Source of the DNA: Cristatella mucedo
Taxonomy: Eukaryota; Bryozoa; Phylactolaemata; Cristatellidae
Assembly (NCBI GenBank): GCA_009760855.2
Contig: WPIO01000004.1
Span: 4,828,001-4,892,000 of the forward strand
Reading direction: 5' to 3'
Length of the DNA stretch: 64,000 nt
This document shows positions 1 through 13,045 of the stretch, one piece after another (positions within the stretch are counted from its first letter, which is position 1; the number at the start of each line of letters is the position of its first letter). The notes below the pieces were generated by a model. The model saw only the letters and a list, made by a program, of their open reading frames with translations, searched no databases and had not been told where the DNA came from. A program made the position numbers and the translations under genes.

Positions 1-1020
1 GACAGCCATTCAGCAGCAGCGTGTTGGCTCTGGAACTGCAATTGCTGTGTACCTGGTTTAGATGACCATGCAGTGATCTAATCTACACGGGTCTGTCACC
101 GGGCCTGCTTGGCAGGGCACTAGCAGAGCACTGGCCTATGAGCTCTTCATGCTGTAGCAAACCTGATCCATCCTTGGCTATTTAGCATGTCATGCAAATT
201 TATTATTCAGAATATGGGTGACAACAGTCGCTTTAACTTTCTAATTCTTGTTATGAATGCAACGCAAATCCTTAGGATGTTTGCTTACACACGCGCATGC
301 TCACACGAGTGCACACGCATACATACACACAGTATGTATACCCGTGTACATATTTATTTATATTTGTATCATCGGTAAGGAATTGTGTGTTATTTTATTT
401 AAATGCTAACTGGCAGTGTTGCTTTAAATATAACTTTTTTAATTTCTCCTTACGTGCTCACTGCCGAATCCGGGCTACTGCCTGAATGCACTAGTATGCT
501 TTTTATGTGCATATTGGGTGAAGAGCTGCAGCAATTGGGTATGCTGTAGTCGATTGCACGCAGTTTCTGGCAGGGAGGTCGACTCCGGCTAGCTAGATTG
601 TGCCGTCCAAGACACATGCATGAGAATATCTGAATGCATGCTTGGCCTTCAGCTGCGTGGTGGTTGCTAGGCAAGCATTTGGTTATGGAAATTCGGACTG
701 ACCAAAAGCCACATGCCGAGGGACTGAGAGCAGACTAAGAATGGCTGTCTTTTGGGCTGGAAAGTGCCAGTTCGTGACGCGTCTATCTGTAGGCTTCTAT
801 TGGTGGAGCTGGTAAGTGGCTGTTGCTATAGTCGGGGATTGAAATAGCCAACTATTAGTGCTGTCAGTTTTCAAGCTATTCCCGGCATTGCTGCACCATC
901 TCAGAACCGAAGTCGGTCGGTTTCAGCAGGCTTCCTTATGAGCCAAGTTCGATGGACTCTTAGCTGGCAGTAAGCTGCTCCAGAGGTCTCTTGGCTCAAG
1001 AAGCCTCTCAGTATGGCAGC

Positions 1021-1215
1021 TCATATAATAAAAACAATAACGATACTGATAATGCTAATATAACTGTATTGTGGCCTTGGAGAACTGAATCTCTTCTCTT
1101 CTGTCTAAGCACTTTACAGATGCTGTATCGAAAGCATAACCAAATTATTGTTGGTAACAGCAAACAGCGGTCCAGTGTAAGCACGCATATGTAAACGAAG
1201 GACGAATCGCTTTAG
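1021..1215 (-). repeat. LINE 3' tail copy (hairpin family)
   Basis: On the minus strand this is the 3' end of the CR1/L2-type element seen elsewhere. It has a CACGCTTACACTGG-type segment, the hairpin core around 1078-1125, then an AT-rich terminal stretch. It is degenerate but collinear with the copies at 5.9 kb and 13.0 kb. Confidence 0.5.
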
Positions 1216-2099
1216 GAGCATGCAGACTATACAGGCACAGTCTCCGAACAAGGTTTTGAGCTCTCGTGCACTGTCCTGGCCCAGGCGTTGGCCAAGGGCC
1301 AACCCTGAGAAAAATCCATCCCGGCTCCAGCCTGCGGTGGCAAGATGGAGTCGGCAGCTCCTGGAGTTCCCTGCTGCTCTTTACCGGTCGGCTGGCTGTC
1401 TGTTCCGTGATTGCAGGGTGGCTGTGGGTGTGTCTGGTCTTGTTTCCTTTCTGTCGAGCATGAGTTGACACAATATCTAATTATGAACCGATTCCCCTCT
1501 GCCTTTCTCTTTGACTCTGCACAGTCAATTAAAGCGATCGATGACACTTGGAGGAGTTTAGCAGCAGCTTCTGACCGTTTCGTCGCGATAGTGCTCCCGA
1601 TAGTAATTGACTATTCGTTGCTCTTCAGGTCCTAGACTGTGGGGCTCGCTTCCTCGATTCTTAAGCAAGGACATCTTCTCATCCGCTGCCGATACTGGCA
1701 CGTTTTTTCCAGCTGTCCCGAGCTGCTATATCCATGCTTCTCACTTCCTCGACTGCCCTCCTGACTCAGCGGTATTTCTCACTTTCTTCTTGTTTCGTGA
1801 GGTGAAGTCGGTTGGCTACCGATTTCGTGCCGAAAGCCGCTCATGCTTTGACTGTGCTATGTAGACAACTCTCCGGCGTATAAAAGAACACTTTCTTAGT
1901 CTTTGTGGCGTTACGGTCGTAGTTTCTTATGCACACACATACGTGAGTACTCTGCTGCAATTCGCAATCACAGAGCAGTGGACTGTGGTGTAGTTCAGGT
2001 AAATTGGATTCGAGTTTGTAAGTGATGAACCTCTCCCTACTAGAGATTCATGTTGCGCTGTCTTGCCGGCCCTTCCTGGCTCCCTTCCTTCGTTTGCCT

Positions 2100-2255
2100 T
2101 AGGGATAAGGTGCTCGGCTGTAACGGCCAAGGTTGAGAGGCGCTCGGCTCCAACGGCCGTGGATCGAGGTCTTGAGCTCTGCGGCATATGCTAAGCCCTG
2201 GATAGCGATTTAAGTTCTACTGATGGAGATTAAGCTCTCTTAGGGTACTGCACCG
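2100..2255 (+). repeat. tRNA-headed SINE with hairpin tail (family A)
   Basis: A tRNA-like head (AAGGTGCTCGGC, partly duplicated at 2107 and 2136; box-B-like GGTCTTGAGCTC) is followed by GATTAAGCTCTCTTAGGG, the right half of the hairpin tail shared with the LINE. Confidence 0.45.
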
Positions 2256-3278
2256 ATGACGTATCCATCATCCCCTCATGAAATGGTAAGCTCAAAAGGG
2301 CTAAGGCGAGCATAAACCGATAAATCGACCATATGGAATGGAATGTAACTGTAATCATGTGGGATTTTTCTTGAGTCCTGTACATCCTCGTGGATGGATG
2401 CCTACATCGGCCGTTGATTTCCATGGGGGAGCATGGTTTGGAGCTGGGCGCCAGCCGAAGCAGATCATTGTTAAAGTGATCGGTTAAAGTTACGGCTGAT
2501 CTCCAGTCCTGCTGCTGGTGCTGGTTCTGCAGACAGCCAGTGGGATGGCCCTCGGGCCCACGGACGTTGTGTTGTCTGTCGATCGGGTCACCAGCCTGTG
2601 CAGCCAGAGGTCAGTCCTTCTGCTTCGATACCCCACTTCGAGGCCTGCTGCTGAGCTTGGCCAGCCACTGGGCTGGAAGGAGGACCCATTTTTCTTTGCC
2701 CTGCCGCCGTCGCAACAGCAGCAGCAGCGAAGAGGATCGGACCCACGAGGATCAGACTGAACCGAAGGAGTTCCATCAGCTTTCCTGGATGGGAAGCAGT
2801 AGGGCTGGGCAAGCACACGGATAGAAGATGAATGAGCCGGTCCCTGCCATGAGCCAATCTTCGGTGGTCCATAAATCCCAGCCCTGCCTCTGGCAATGCC
2901 CCCCCCCCCCCTGTGGCTTTGGCTCAAGCTTTCACCCTTCTGGGGCAAGGCATTTATTTCCTGGCTGTCGTAGGCCAACTCTCACCGAGCCTCTACCACG
3001 AGTCTCTCCAGCCCATCCCAGTGTAATGGTCATAGCCTGGGATGACCCGGTTATTCTGCCACGCCCGCCTTTACTCTGCCACACCTCCACCCTTATGGTC
3101 GGACGCCAGCCGTGCTGCTCCCGGAATTGACTCACACTCAAGCAGCCCGACGAACGAGCTTGCGGACAGAAGGTCTATGCCGGTCGGTAGTACTTGATGC
3201 CCTGATAGCCTGTGCAGGGGCCACCCTCGGCATCTGCCTGGTAACGATAGCCACGGACGGTCAGCCGAGGTCGGTTGA

Positions 3279-3667
3279 GGCCTCTGCGACATGCTGCCGA
3301 TGAGACGGCGATCCGTGGCTGTGATCGTGACGCCCCCTTCGGACGAGACTAGCCACCAATTCTGTTTTCACTATACGAGCCGACTGGGCCGCAGAGGCAG
3401 CTTCGGCAGCAGCAGCGAGAGCTGCTTTGTGGCCGTCGACGAGCATACCGCTCGCTTGGACCCAGCGGCAGCCGCCGCCTACTCGGCTGCTGAATTGTCC
3501 ACGTTGCTGCCGTCCTCCGGCGAAGCTCCCTGGCCGCATGCCGATCAGACGAGTGACTTGGGCGGCAGGGGCATGCGCCGAGGTGAAGGCCGGGGCATCC
3601 TCAACGACGACCACCACCTCGGCTGGCACTTGGAAGACATCGAACCCTCAGATGCAGGCAGCCGTGT
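3279..3667 (+). CDS. Orphan coding-like exon, function unknown
   Basis: The frame is open from just after a stop at 3276-3278 and has ATGs at 3291 and 3300. Third positions are GC-rich like the PDZ-GEF exons. It ends at a strong donor (GTGAGT at 3668) in phase 2. The peptide is Arg/Ser/Ala-rich, with a Gly-Ser run near residues 33-40 and a His/Asp-rich end (NDDHHLGWHLEDIEPSD). I recognise no domain. It could be a 5' exon of the PDZ-GEF gene 14 kb downstream, since joining to 17363 is phase-possible only through an AGAG acceptor. It could equally belong to another gene. A long open frame on the opposite strand over the same bases is a caution. Confidence 0.35.
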
Positions 3668-4282
3668 GTGAGTAGGAGGCTGCCAGCAGTCGTTGCAGGC
3701 GTCCACGTGGCTCGATGGCTCTCGACGGAAGCTTGCTCCTGTCGGGGAAGCCCCCTGGTGCTGGTCTTGCTGCTGCTGACCTTGTTCTCGAGGATGAGCA
3801 GGGAACCGTTGACGAGGGGGAGGGGTGGGTGGGGAGGAGGGGGTAAGGGGGTCTCATTACATAAGTCTATGCCAAGAGTCCTGTAATCCGGCCACCACGA
3901 GTTATTTACCTCTGCTTTTTTCCTGCCTGCAGCAGCAAAGAGCTAGTGAGCCGGCAAAGACATCAGCTCGGTTCTGATGGGTTTCCCCCAAAAGTGTCTG
4001 ACCTCTACCACTCTTGCTCAGAATTTGCGGGCATGTGCATCCAAAGAGTGAACCGCTGCACGATCTCCTTCTCTTCGGCACATTTTTCTACGTCCGTGGT
4101 TTTAGCCTTACCCACCCATACACCTCTTCATTGCTACAATCTCTTGGAGTGTGTCGTCACGGGTTGGCAGTTAAAATGCAACTGCTCTGAGTCACTCCGG
4201 GGCTTGAGAAATGATCTAACCAAGGGACGAGTGGAGATCTGGCAGAGTTTCTAGACCAGTGGAAGCTGCTCAGTAAATGTGA

Positions 4283-4400
4283 TGTGTAACGATAATGGTC
4301 CAATGGTTAATGTGCTGGCCTCTGATGACCAAGGTCGATGCTCAAGCCATGCGGCCCCTAGATAGAGATTTAGTTCTCCTAGGTTGCTATGCAAATCAAT
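4283..4400 (+). repeat. tRNA-headed SINE with hairpin tail (family A)
   Basis: Box-A-like GGTCCAATGGTTAATGTGCT, box-B-like GGTCGATGCTCAAGCC, then AGAGATTTAGTTCTCCTAGG from the shared hairpin. The tail is truncated. Confidence 0.5.
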
Positions 4401-4559
4401 CGTATTGATTTATTTGTAACGGTAAAACATTAATTTTGCGTCTTTGGAAAACCAAGCCGCTTTCTGGTCACCATAAATATGATGTAATGGAAGCATTTCA
4501 ATATCGTTAGTGATTGCATGGACAGCGTCACCAAGCTTGAGCACACAAAGGACAATTCA

Positions 4560-5540
4560 CAAGGATTCTGCAAATGCTGTGAGATGCACGTGGGTTTCTA
4601 GCTTCTTTTTACGTTTCATTAAGTTAGAGGATGCCACGACGTCAGTCGGAAGGGAATTCAAGGCTTTGGAAGCATACGAACTAAAGGCATACTCTTCAGA
4701 CTCTACAGACTCTTCAAAATAATAGGTTGGTTCGAGGCACAGCTAAACGGCAGTCAGAAGAGCAGGTGGTAAGATGTAGGGCCCGATTGATAGTAGTTCT
4801 CATAGGTAGGCTGGGGCAAGAGAAGGAAAAGACCTAAAAGTGATACAACTTGAAATCGATACGCTGCTCGATGGGCAGCCAGTACAAATGCACTCGAAAT
4901 GGTACGATACGGCAGCTGAGACGTTCACGACAGACAAACTTAACTACTGAGTTTTGCACTAACTGTAAGGGGCCGTTTATTGCACAGGCCCAAAGACCTA
5001 CGAATAGTAAGTTACAGGGGTTGAGGCGGTATTTTACAAATACATTTTGCAAACTTGGATGTGATATCCCTGTCTAAGCTAACCAGAATTCTCGCAAAGT
5101 AGCATAGCTGAATGTGGGCAGACATGACTTTTGAGTTGATTTGGTCATCTAGTGAAGAGTCACCTTTGGAACGGTACTTGCAGATTTCGTGCATGTGCTT
5201 CAGGCGATATGCTAGCCAAGCCCATTTTGAGGGATAGGTTTTCCAATTTGTTTTAGTAGCACTTAGTTTGCCCATAACTAGTAAGTTGGTTGTACCGTCA
5301 TTCAACTGAGAAGTTTGTTGTCATCCTAATGCCAACGTTAGCAATACATTCAGCAAGGGAGTTACGAGAATTTGACATTGTGGCAGGCAGGGAGGAATCA
5401 AAGCACGGGTACAGCTGTGTGTCATCTGCATAGCAATGAAGCCTTGATTGTTTTTGGAGATTACATTGGCAAGAGGGGGAGTATAAATTGATTGCAAAAA
5501 GAAGTAGATCAAGCGCATAGCCTTGAGGAATCCCATACTT
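4560..5540 (-). mobile_element. CR1/L2-type LINE fragment, reverse transcriptase core to C-terminus
   Basis: Read on the minus strand, 5,536-5,390 gives YTPPLANVISKNNQGFIAMQ, the segment leading to the Y-A-D-D box (frameshifted there). 5,305-5,060 covers the D-D-x-I-N...helix. 5,000-4,835 gives LQLVQNSVVKFVCRERL then YWLPIEQRIDFKLYHF, the classic C-terminal L-V-Q-N-S-A-A-R...H-W-L-P-V-x-x-R-I-x-F-K motif of CR1/L2/Rex-like reverse transcriptases. Several stops and frameshifts make it a dead copy. Confidence 0.8.
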
Positions 5541-5584
5541 TAGATATGTATATACAAGATCCCATCTTTGGATATACTTTTATG

Positions 5585-5750
5585 TAACTAGTAAATATAA
5601 TTCATTTGTATAGCACCCAACGAGAACTTAATCTCCATTTGGGCATGTGCTAAGGGGCTCGAGCCCCCACCTTAGTCATCAAATACATTAACGTTGACCC
5701 GGGTAGAGGCAAGCACCTTAACTATTGGGCTAAATCAGCTCGGCGACTAG
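5585..5750 (-). repeat. tRNA-headed SINE with hairpin tail (family A), near full length
   Basis: On the minus strand: box A (TTTAGCCCAATAGTTAAGGT), a box-B-like GGGGGCTCGAGCCCC, then GGAGATTAAGTTCTCGTTGG and GTGCTATAC of the hairpin tail. It sits between two LINE pieces, probably as a nested insertion. Confidence 0.65.
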
Positions 5751-5894
5751 ATGCTCCATGAATGATGGCTGCCCTTTCACATCAATGCTTTTGAGTCTCT
5801 CACTGATATAGGACAGTGCACAGCTAGTGGTGCCCGAGTGAGATGAGAGACGCTCAAGAAAGACTGGATGATCAATGGTATACAACGTTGCCGA

Positions 5895-6340
5895 AAGATA
5901 ATAAATTATAATGCACTTGATAAAGCGCCCTCAGAGAACTCAATCTCTCTCTAGGCGCTTTACATTTGCTGCAAAGGGAAATGCAATTGAATGGTGAGTA
6001 AAATCATGCTTGATAAACAAACAAAATGAATAACAATGTTAGGGGTGACATGCACAGGGTCAGCATGCAAATGTGGTTAGTGGCAGCATGCACAGTGTCA
6101 GCACGCATAAGCACATCAAGGAAGAATCACAGGGACCCACTAAATGCTGTCCTAATTAGGTGTTTTTAAATTCTTTTTAAATGTGGTCAGGTCAGGGTAT
6201 GTTCTGACGCAGGTCGGGAGGGAGTTCCAGGCTTTGGGAGCATACGAACAAGCAGAGTGGCTCGACTTGGGTCTGTATTCCTAAGGTATACCACCAGCAA
6301 TGCTAACTCTGTGGACTGATTAGCTCTAAAACCTGATTAG
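5895..6340 (-). mobile_element. LINE 3'-terminal fragment with hairpin tail
   Basis: The minus strand encodes the last reverse-transcriptase-adjacent segment (L-W-N-S-L-P...P-D-L-T-T-F-K-K-N-L-K) around 6,250-6,150. It then runs into a non-coding 3' end with the hairpin core at 5,922-5,962 and an AT-rich terminus. Confidence 0.7.
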
Positions 6341-6380
6341 AACTTACTACTAGGTTTGAAGTTTTGACAAAAGAGTTTGG

Positions 6381-6695
6381 CTAGTTGGCCACTACTGGTT
6401 TCAGTGTCTTGGATATGAACGGCAGTAGGGAGACTTGGTGGTACTTGCTCGTATTCTCTTGGTCTAGTGTTGCCTTCTTAATAAATGGCCTAGCAACACT
6501 CTTTTTGAAAGTTGCACGGACAAGACCTAAAGCAAGGACATTAATTAGGGATGGCAGCAACAAGTTGATGCTTTGCAGATGGAGGACCATGGGTATAGGA
6601 TCTAGAAGGCTATTAGTCTTCTTACAGTAGGAGATTAACTTCGAGATGAGGTCATTAGTGGCAGGCTTGAATGTGTGGACATTATAATGCTGCAA
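6381..6695 (-). mobile_element. LINE reverse transcriptase N-terminal fragment
   Basis: A 104-codon open frame on the minus strand contains LLDPIPMVLHLQSINLLLPS, then FKKSVARPFIKKATLD and YHQVSLLPFISKTLKPVVAN. This is the D-P-I-P-T...L-P...V-x-P-L-L-K-K...Y-R-P-I-S-x-L-P-F-L-S-K-x-L-E-K-V-V block of CR1/L2-type reverse transcriptases. Its continuation is displaced to below 5.54 kb. Confidence 0.82.
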
Positions 6696-7014
6696 GGAAT
6701 TGAGGGAGAGAAGTCCGGTAGGGATTTTGCCTTATGGCATGGACTCTCTGCATCCTTATCCATCAAAGCCAACAAAGAAGCTAGAAAAGCGATCTGCTAG
6801 ATCGTCGTGGGGATAACTGGGTAATGTGCTGACTCAGGTGTCACGCAAAAGTGTTGCCCTTCAGTTTTGTTGCAGTCCCTGGTGATTTGTGGCACTCCTT
6901 TACCAATGCCACCAATGCTCATCGTGCTCTGTGAACAGAAACACTGATTCTAACCCCTGTCGGCCACTGGCAGCATTGGTTGCAGCCACCCAACCCCTCC
7001 CACCCAAGTCTGTG

Positions 7015-7140
7015 TCTTTTTGGGTAGCGACTCGGTTGGGGGTCATAGCCTAGGCATAGGTTGCTCGTGCTTTGCCACCTTGGTCGTAGGTTTGAGTCTT
7101 GCAGTTTGCAGTTCCTCATTGCCCTCTGCAAGCAGGGGTG
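7015..7140 (+). repeat. tRNA-like SINE head
   Basis: GGTAGCGACTCGGTTGG (box A-like) and GTCGTAGGTTTGAGTCTTGC (box B-like) are spaced as in tRNA-derived SINEs. The tail is not recognisable. Confidence 0.45.
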
Positions 7141-10100
7141 ATAGCCACCAAGGTTCATCTGCCACTAAATAGATGTTTAATCAGCCGATCCATTTTTGAC
7201 GTAGGTTGCCTTAGCAAACTGGCCTCCGGAAGTAACTCCCTGTGCCTGCGAAGCTGCAGGAGCCTCTGCCTTTCAAGGCATAAGCATTTTGTACTTTTGA
7301 GGTCAAGGCCACTACATGTTAGCCACCCTGTGCCTAAATGCACTCAAGCAATACAGTTTTTTGTCGGCTGTGGCCGCCTCCACGACCGGCTGCCTGCTCA
7401 CCTGGATTTGGAGTCAGTATAGACATTAGCTGTTACCCAAAAGTATGCACAGCTTTTGAAATAGGGAAGTGCAGTATGTGACCTCAATCATCACATACCG
7501 TCCTTCATTTATTGAGTTGATCCGGCGTTGTAACTCCCCTATTTTCAACGACCTATCTGACTCACCCAGGTATGGAACTGGTCAAACGCTAGGAGACATC
7601 GCCCGTTATATTATTCCAGGCTCATTGTAAGTGTTCAAAAGCACCTCGGCGAATGTGATATATAGACAGCCAGCTGCCCAAGCAATCGTTTGACTTCATC
7701 TCACCAATGCCGAATTTGGTTTCTAGGTCCAGAGACAGACACAACCAGTCCATAATCCGCACGGGAGGGTGACCAAAGTCAAATATTTTTTTTATTTAAC
7801 TGGCTAACTTTGAGTTTTGGGTCATTGTCATGCTGGAAAATGTAAGGCAGGACTTCGATACCATTTCTGCTGAAGCGTCCCTATATCATGTAATATTTTC
7901 TCTTTCCCTAATGTGGACGTTGGCTGCAGGCATTTGGGCAATCGGCCTCCATTGGATCTCTGAACAGGTAAATCCTCCTTTTGGAGTTGAGAGTGAGAAT
8001 TTGCACTTGTAGCTCCATTCAACTCAACCCCGATCTTCAGCAGTACAGCAGATCCGAGTCTTGGCTTACTGTACCGTCTTCCTGATGGCTATCGGCAGCC
8101 TTCTCTAAGCGACTCGAGGATGAATTGTTCCAGCCTTAGCTAGTTGCCCTTTGACTGCCAGTTAGTTTGCTTTCCAGCCGATGCTCGAAGACATTGAGCA
8201 TGAAAGCTCACCGAAGCAAAATGGTTCTTTATCGCCTCCAACTTTAGGATGCTGTTTTCCTGCCTAGTGGTAGCAAGGGGGGAGGCATCCCGACGCAGAG
8301 CGTTGTCGGACTCCCAGTCTTCACTGCCTTCCTCGCGTTGAAAGTGAAACTGTCCTCTTCATTCAGTATTGATAGAGTAGAGTAGCGATTTGACCGAGCA
8401 AGTGCCAAGCCTCGTTCAGTGCCATCATTATACTCCTCGAAGAAGCTAGCCTCCAAAATCAGTGGCGATATTTTCCTGGCAAAGTAATCGATTAATTAAT
8501 ATTTATATTAATTAATCAATGCTCACTGGATGCGGGGTGCACTTCTAGCTCGTGAGTGGCCTTACGGTTTCGATTTCGTTTCGGTTTCGTTTTCGTTTTC
8601 ATGAGCTGATGAAAAGGTCGTTTCTCAACACTCTATTTTGGCCACAATGGCCCTTTTAAAGAAATTTAAGTGCTTGCTTTCGGGCTGATTCCAGGCCTAA
8701 TCTGAATAACTTTTGCCCCATTTTCACGGCAATTGTTTTGGCATCCAATAATTTGCAGATGGAACCTACATCCTAGAGCCAGTCTTGTCGGTGGGGTGAG
8801 GCCTAGGAGAAGCCAGTAATCTTGTTAACCTGGACCATCCAAATATGTTTGCCTTTGAGCGTACATACTTTCGGGCAGCTCGACTAGTTCGGTCTTGTTA
8901 CATGTGGACCTTAGTTCTTCTGCAATAAAAGGCCTAGTTCCACAGTTTATCAATGTATATCAATTTAATGCACTTCTTCTCGAATTCTGCCAATTCAGAC
9001 ATCTCCTCAAACTCCTCATCCAGCCTGAATATTGCGGAGCAGTTTGGCAGCATTGGCAACATTTAGCAGCCAAATCTGAGGAGTTGCCAGACTTTTGGGG
9101 TTGCACGTACCAGAAATATGCTCGAGCTTATGTCACAGTCAGCACCTGGGCGGGCTTGTACGTTTCTCTACAAGTGGCCATTGTGTAGTGATGGCTGCCC
9201 TCATTGTAGGATTCTATCCTGAGAGGCTCGGTTGTGTTAGTTTGCTGCTTGTGGACGTCAGAATGACTGTCCAACTGGCACCCATAATTCATCATCGAAA
9301 TCAGCTTAATCTGCTCAATCGTGCTGAAAGTCTGCTGTACTATCACTTACTTCCTGATTGCACCTGAGAGCCTAGAGCTGAGAGTGTGCGTTTGAAAAAC
9401 AGCTCTGTTCGTCCTCGGCGAATTCAGATCTGCCAAAATTGGGTGGATGCAATCAACCAACGCGAGAAAGAAGACAAAGCAAATGTTTGAGATCAGCGCT
9501 GATTATCTTGTGGTCTTCGGCCTGATTGCAACGAGAATGCGCAGAACGGAGCACTGAGTGAGTGTTCCCAAAAACCAAATCGTGCAAAGAAAGTAGCCAA
9601 GCAGACCATCACAAGTAGACAGCGGTGCCTGCGTCGAGCCCTCGCCGAGCGGAACACGATGCCAAAAGGATGACTCGAAATAACGCAAGACACTATCTTG
9701 ATCGAATAGCAGCACGAAACACATACAATCAGTGTACCACAGCTGATGGGAACGAATGATGGGAGTATTCTACATCACCGCAGGTAAAAGTGTGATCAAG
9801 TTAAACCTGAGTGTTTCGGTAAGCCTGGGTGCACTGGCATTTGAGCTGAAGCGCATAGCACATTGGTCGAGGAACAGCGGATACAAGGGAAGACCAGCTT
9901 ATGTTCAGGTCCGGAAGTTGAGTTCTTGCCTGAGCGGTTCACTCCGTGTTACGTGAAGGATATATCGTACAAAAGTGTATACTACATTGTCGGCCAGACT
10001 AGAGAGCCTTTAAATCCGTTAAACGTATGCTAAACGTATACACTCTTTCTTGAAAGGCCCCTCAGTGTATTTAAATCATCTTTGGTAGTCTGTACTTCTC

Positions 10101-11199
10101 AGAAGAAAGACCAAAGCGGCGGAGATGTACTGGTCTGCAGGTGGTGAGATTTTTCAAAGAGCTAAGCTTTCTTAAAGCATGCCAATTAGACTGAATTGGG
10201 AGGCTGTGGTTCTATCAAAAGCTGTTTACGACTTTCAGTGTACCAAACTCGTGTATAGTTCCAAAGGAAATCTGGGGTCCGGTTCAGCTCGTAAGGCATG
10301 CATCTTTTGAGTGGATGGAGGACCTTGGATGTGTGGGAATTTTTTAATCGCAAATATTTTCCTGAAGCCACATTATAGCCTGCCAAGTTACATTAGTCGA
10401 ATCCACATAAGCTTGCTCTGATGCACGAGCAGATATTGCCCCCAAGAACGTCAGCCAATCTATCTATGCTCTATCGGTTTTGGCTCTGCTTGCAGACCCA
10501 GCTGCTGCTGGTGTCCGGATTGCTGATGATATGCCAATCCGGTTGCACAGGGCTGTACTAGGTTCGCCCTCTGCACTACAACAGTCACTTTCTTATTATA
10601 GCTATATGCCGTGGCACTTCATTTTAGACAGCTGGCGTTGTCCATCCCCGAGCAAATCGGTGCGCCTGCAACAGTGCACTCCCGGTAAATTATTAACATG
10701 CCTGGTCGTATTTGCGATCGGTTTCTAGAGGTTTCTGAGCTGCGGCCATGGCAGCGCCTGGGCGGTGCCTTCTTGCAGGCTATCTGCCATCGTTGCACTG
10801 GGCGAAAGTTTCGGAGTAGATGATTTGTGAATGCAGGATCTGGTATGATTATAGAGGTCATGTAATCTCCTCTCCCCCCCCCACCACCAACACCACCCTA
10901 TGATTCACTAACTAGCCAGCTGCCTTGGTTGTGCTGATCGATAGCTGCACCAGGACTGGAGAATGCCACAGCACAGCACAGCAGAAAGCTGAAAATCCCC
11001 CACCCCCACCTGTCAGCCACCACCTAGCAGCTTGAGGTAGGGGGTAGGTTTAAGGTTTAGGCTGATGCTCCAGCTCACTGGCTGGATATCGGCTATGCCG
11101 TGGGTGGGGCTATAGGGACAACAGCAGAAGCAGCATCCCTAGTTGTTTGGCCACCGTGGTGGCTAGCTGTTGGCCTCATTGAGTGGGGGTGCTCGGACC
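7141..11199. other. Stretch without supported genes
   Basis: Only short open frames with no coding character on either strand. Apart from the palindrome at 8487 and a TTTCG-rich patch at 8565-8605, I see nothing I can name. Confidence 0.6.
8487..8520. repeat. AT-rich palindrome
   Basis: Left arm ATCGATTAATTAATA, loop TTTA, right arm TATTAATTAATCAAT, with one mismatch in 15 bp. It lies in otherwise unremarkable intergenic DNA. Confidence 0.8.
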
Positions 11200-11350
11200 A
11201 TTTGGCTACGGAAATTTCGGCCTGAGCGTTTCGCCCTCACACATTTGAAATCTTGAAATTCTGAAATCTTGGTCGTGGAATTTACGCTCCGGATGTTTCG
11301 GCCTCAAGGCGTTTTGACCACTGAGTGTTTCGCCCTTACAGATGGATATT
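11200..11350. repeat. Degenerate short tandem repeat
   Basis: Motifs such as TTTCGGCCTGAGCGTTTCGCC and TTTCGGCCTCAAGGCGTTTT recur with variation over about 150 nt. Period and origin are unclear. Confidence 0.4.
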
Positions 11351-11967
11351 TCCCTGTACAGTTAGGGAATATAATACAATACAGGTGGACATTGCTGCTT
11401 CCGGAGCTATGTTATTGAGGCTGCAAGAGTATAGGCTCCAGCCATGGATGCATCCATTAGTGAGATGCCTTGTATGGATCCTTGGAACGGTCTTTTTTTG
11501 TTGTCAGTGCCTTAGACGCTAAGGCTACATTCTGATGCCCAAAGAAGTAACTCCAACAGCCCTTTGATTTCAGCAGATTTTCTGCAAATTCAGCAGGCTA
11601 TGACATTGTGAAGTGATGATTTGAGTGTGCTCTGCTGGTTCCACATATTAATTATGTCTAACAGTTTTTGACCCTAAGTTGGTCGCATAATACCGCTTAT
11701 GCTGATAGTTTATTCAAAGGCTACAAAGCGATTATAAATAAGTAATTCTCTATTCAATGACCTGCTTCGTCTTGTGAAAGACTGAAAGCGAGGCAGTTTT
11801 ATCTGGTTCTTATGAGAGGCAAATTGGCTGTTTCCGATGTCCACCTACGAGAAGCCTCGTCTTGCAGATGGTTGTTGTTTACGAAGCATTGAGGACATAG
11901 AGGCGTATTGAACTGGCCGACCTGTGCGGCTCCCTTTTTCACGACCATCTGTTGCTTGGTCCAATTT

Positions 11968-12332
<365 letters not shown>

Positions 12333-12914
12333 AAGACATAAGCATTGATGGAATACAACGACTTATGTTTTCAAGAAGTCGAGTCATGGGATGACCTCGA
12401 GAAAGTGCAGGTTGGTGGGTGAAAAAGGGCAGACAGGGGTTATATGAGCAGCCATGTTTTGCTGGTTTTCTGTATCCTACTTATTGACTACCAGCACCCT
12501 GATTCAAACGTCATCGAACTGCTTACTATCTTCATGCAAAGTGTGAGGCTGATTCCTCTTGTTGTTCCAACTGACTGTGCCGTCCTTTTTAAGAGTGTTG
12601 GCATTTAAGCAAACTATGCACATACTATTTACATGTAATGCACGCAGATAGTACGTGCATAGTTATATATTGCATGGTATGTGTAGAACCAGGGGTTCAA
12701 ACTGTATTCGGACCGGGTTAGTTTACTAGCAGACCGAGAACAACTGCTGTTTCTTTAAGCAACTGCCTTAGTGCCAAAAGCAGAGCTACAAGTTGCGAGT
12801 GGGACACGTGGGATCAGCAGCTTAAACTTAAATCAGGACTTAATGATGTCATGTCCCGCCGATTTGCAGAAAGTCTGCCTAAATCAGCTTGCTGCTTAAG
12901 TTACTTCTTGGGGC

Positions 12915-13045
12915 TGACAATTGTAGCCATTAATAATAATAATAATAATAATAATAGTAATACATTTTATAATGCCCGCAGAGAACTTAATCTATTTTTA
13001 AGCACTTTGCACATGCTGCAAAGGAAGCACGGTTGAATAGTTTGG
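12915..13045 (-). repeat. LINE 3' tail with (ATT)n terminus
   Basis: Minus strand: TTCCTTTGCAGC, hairpin core (AAGTGCTTAAAAATAGATTA then AGTTCTCTGCGGGC), then ATTACTATT and about nine ATT units (12931-12957). The ATT run is the expected simple-repeat end of a CR1/L2-like LINE. Confidence 0.7.
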
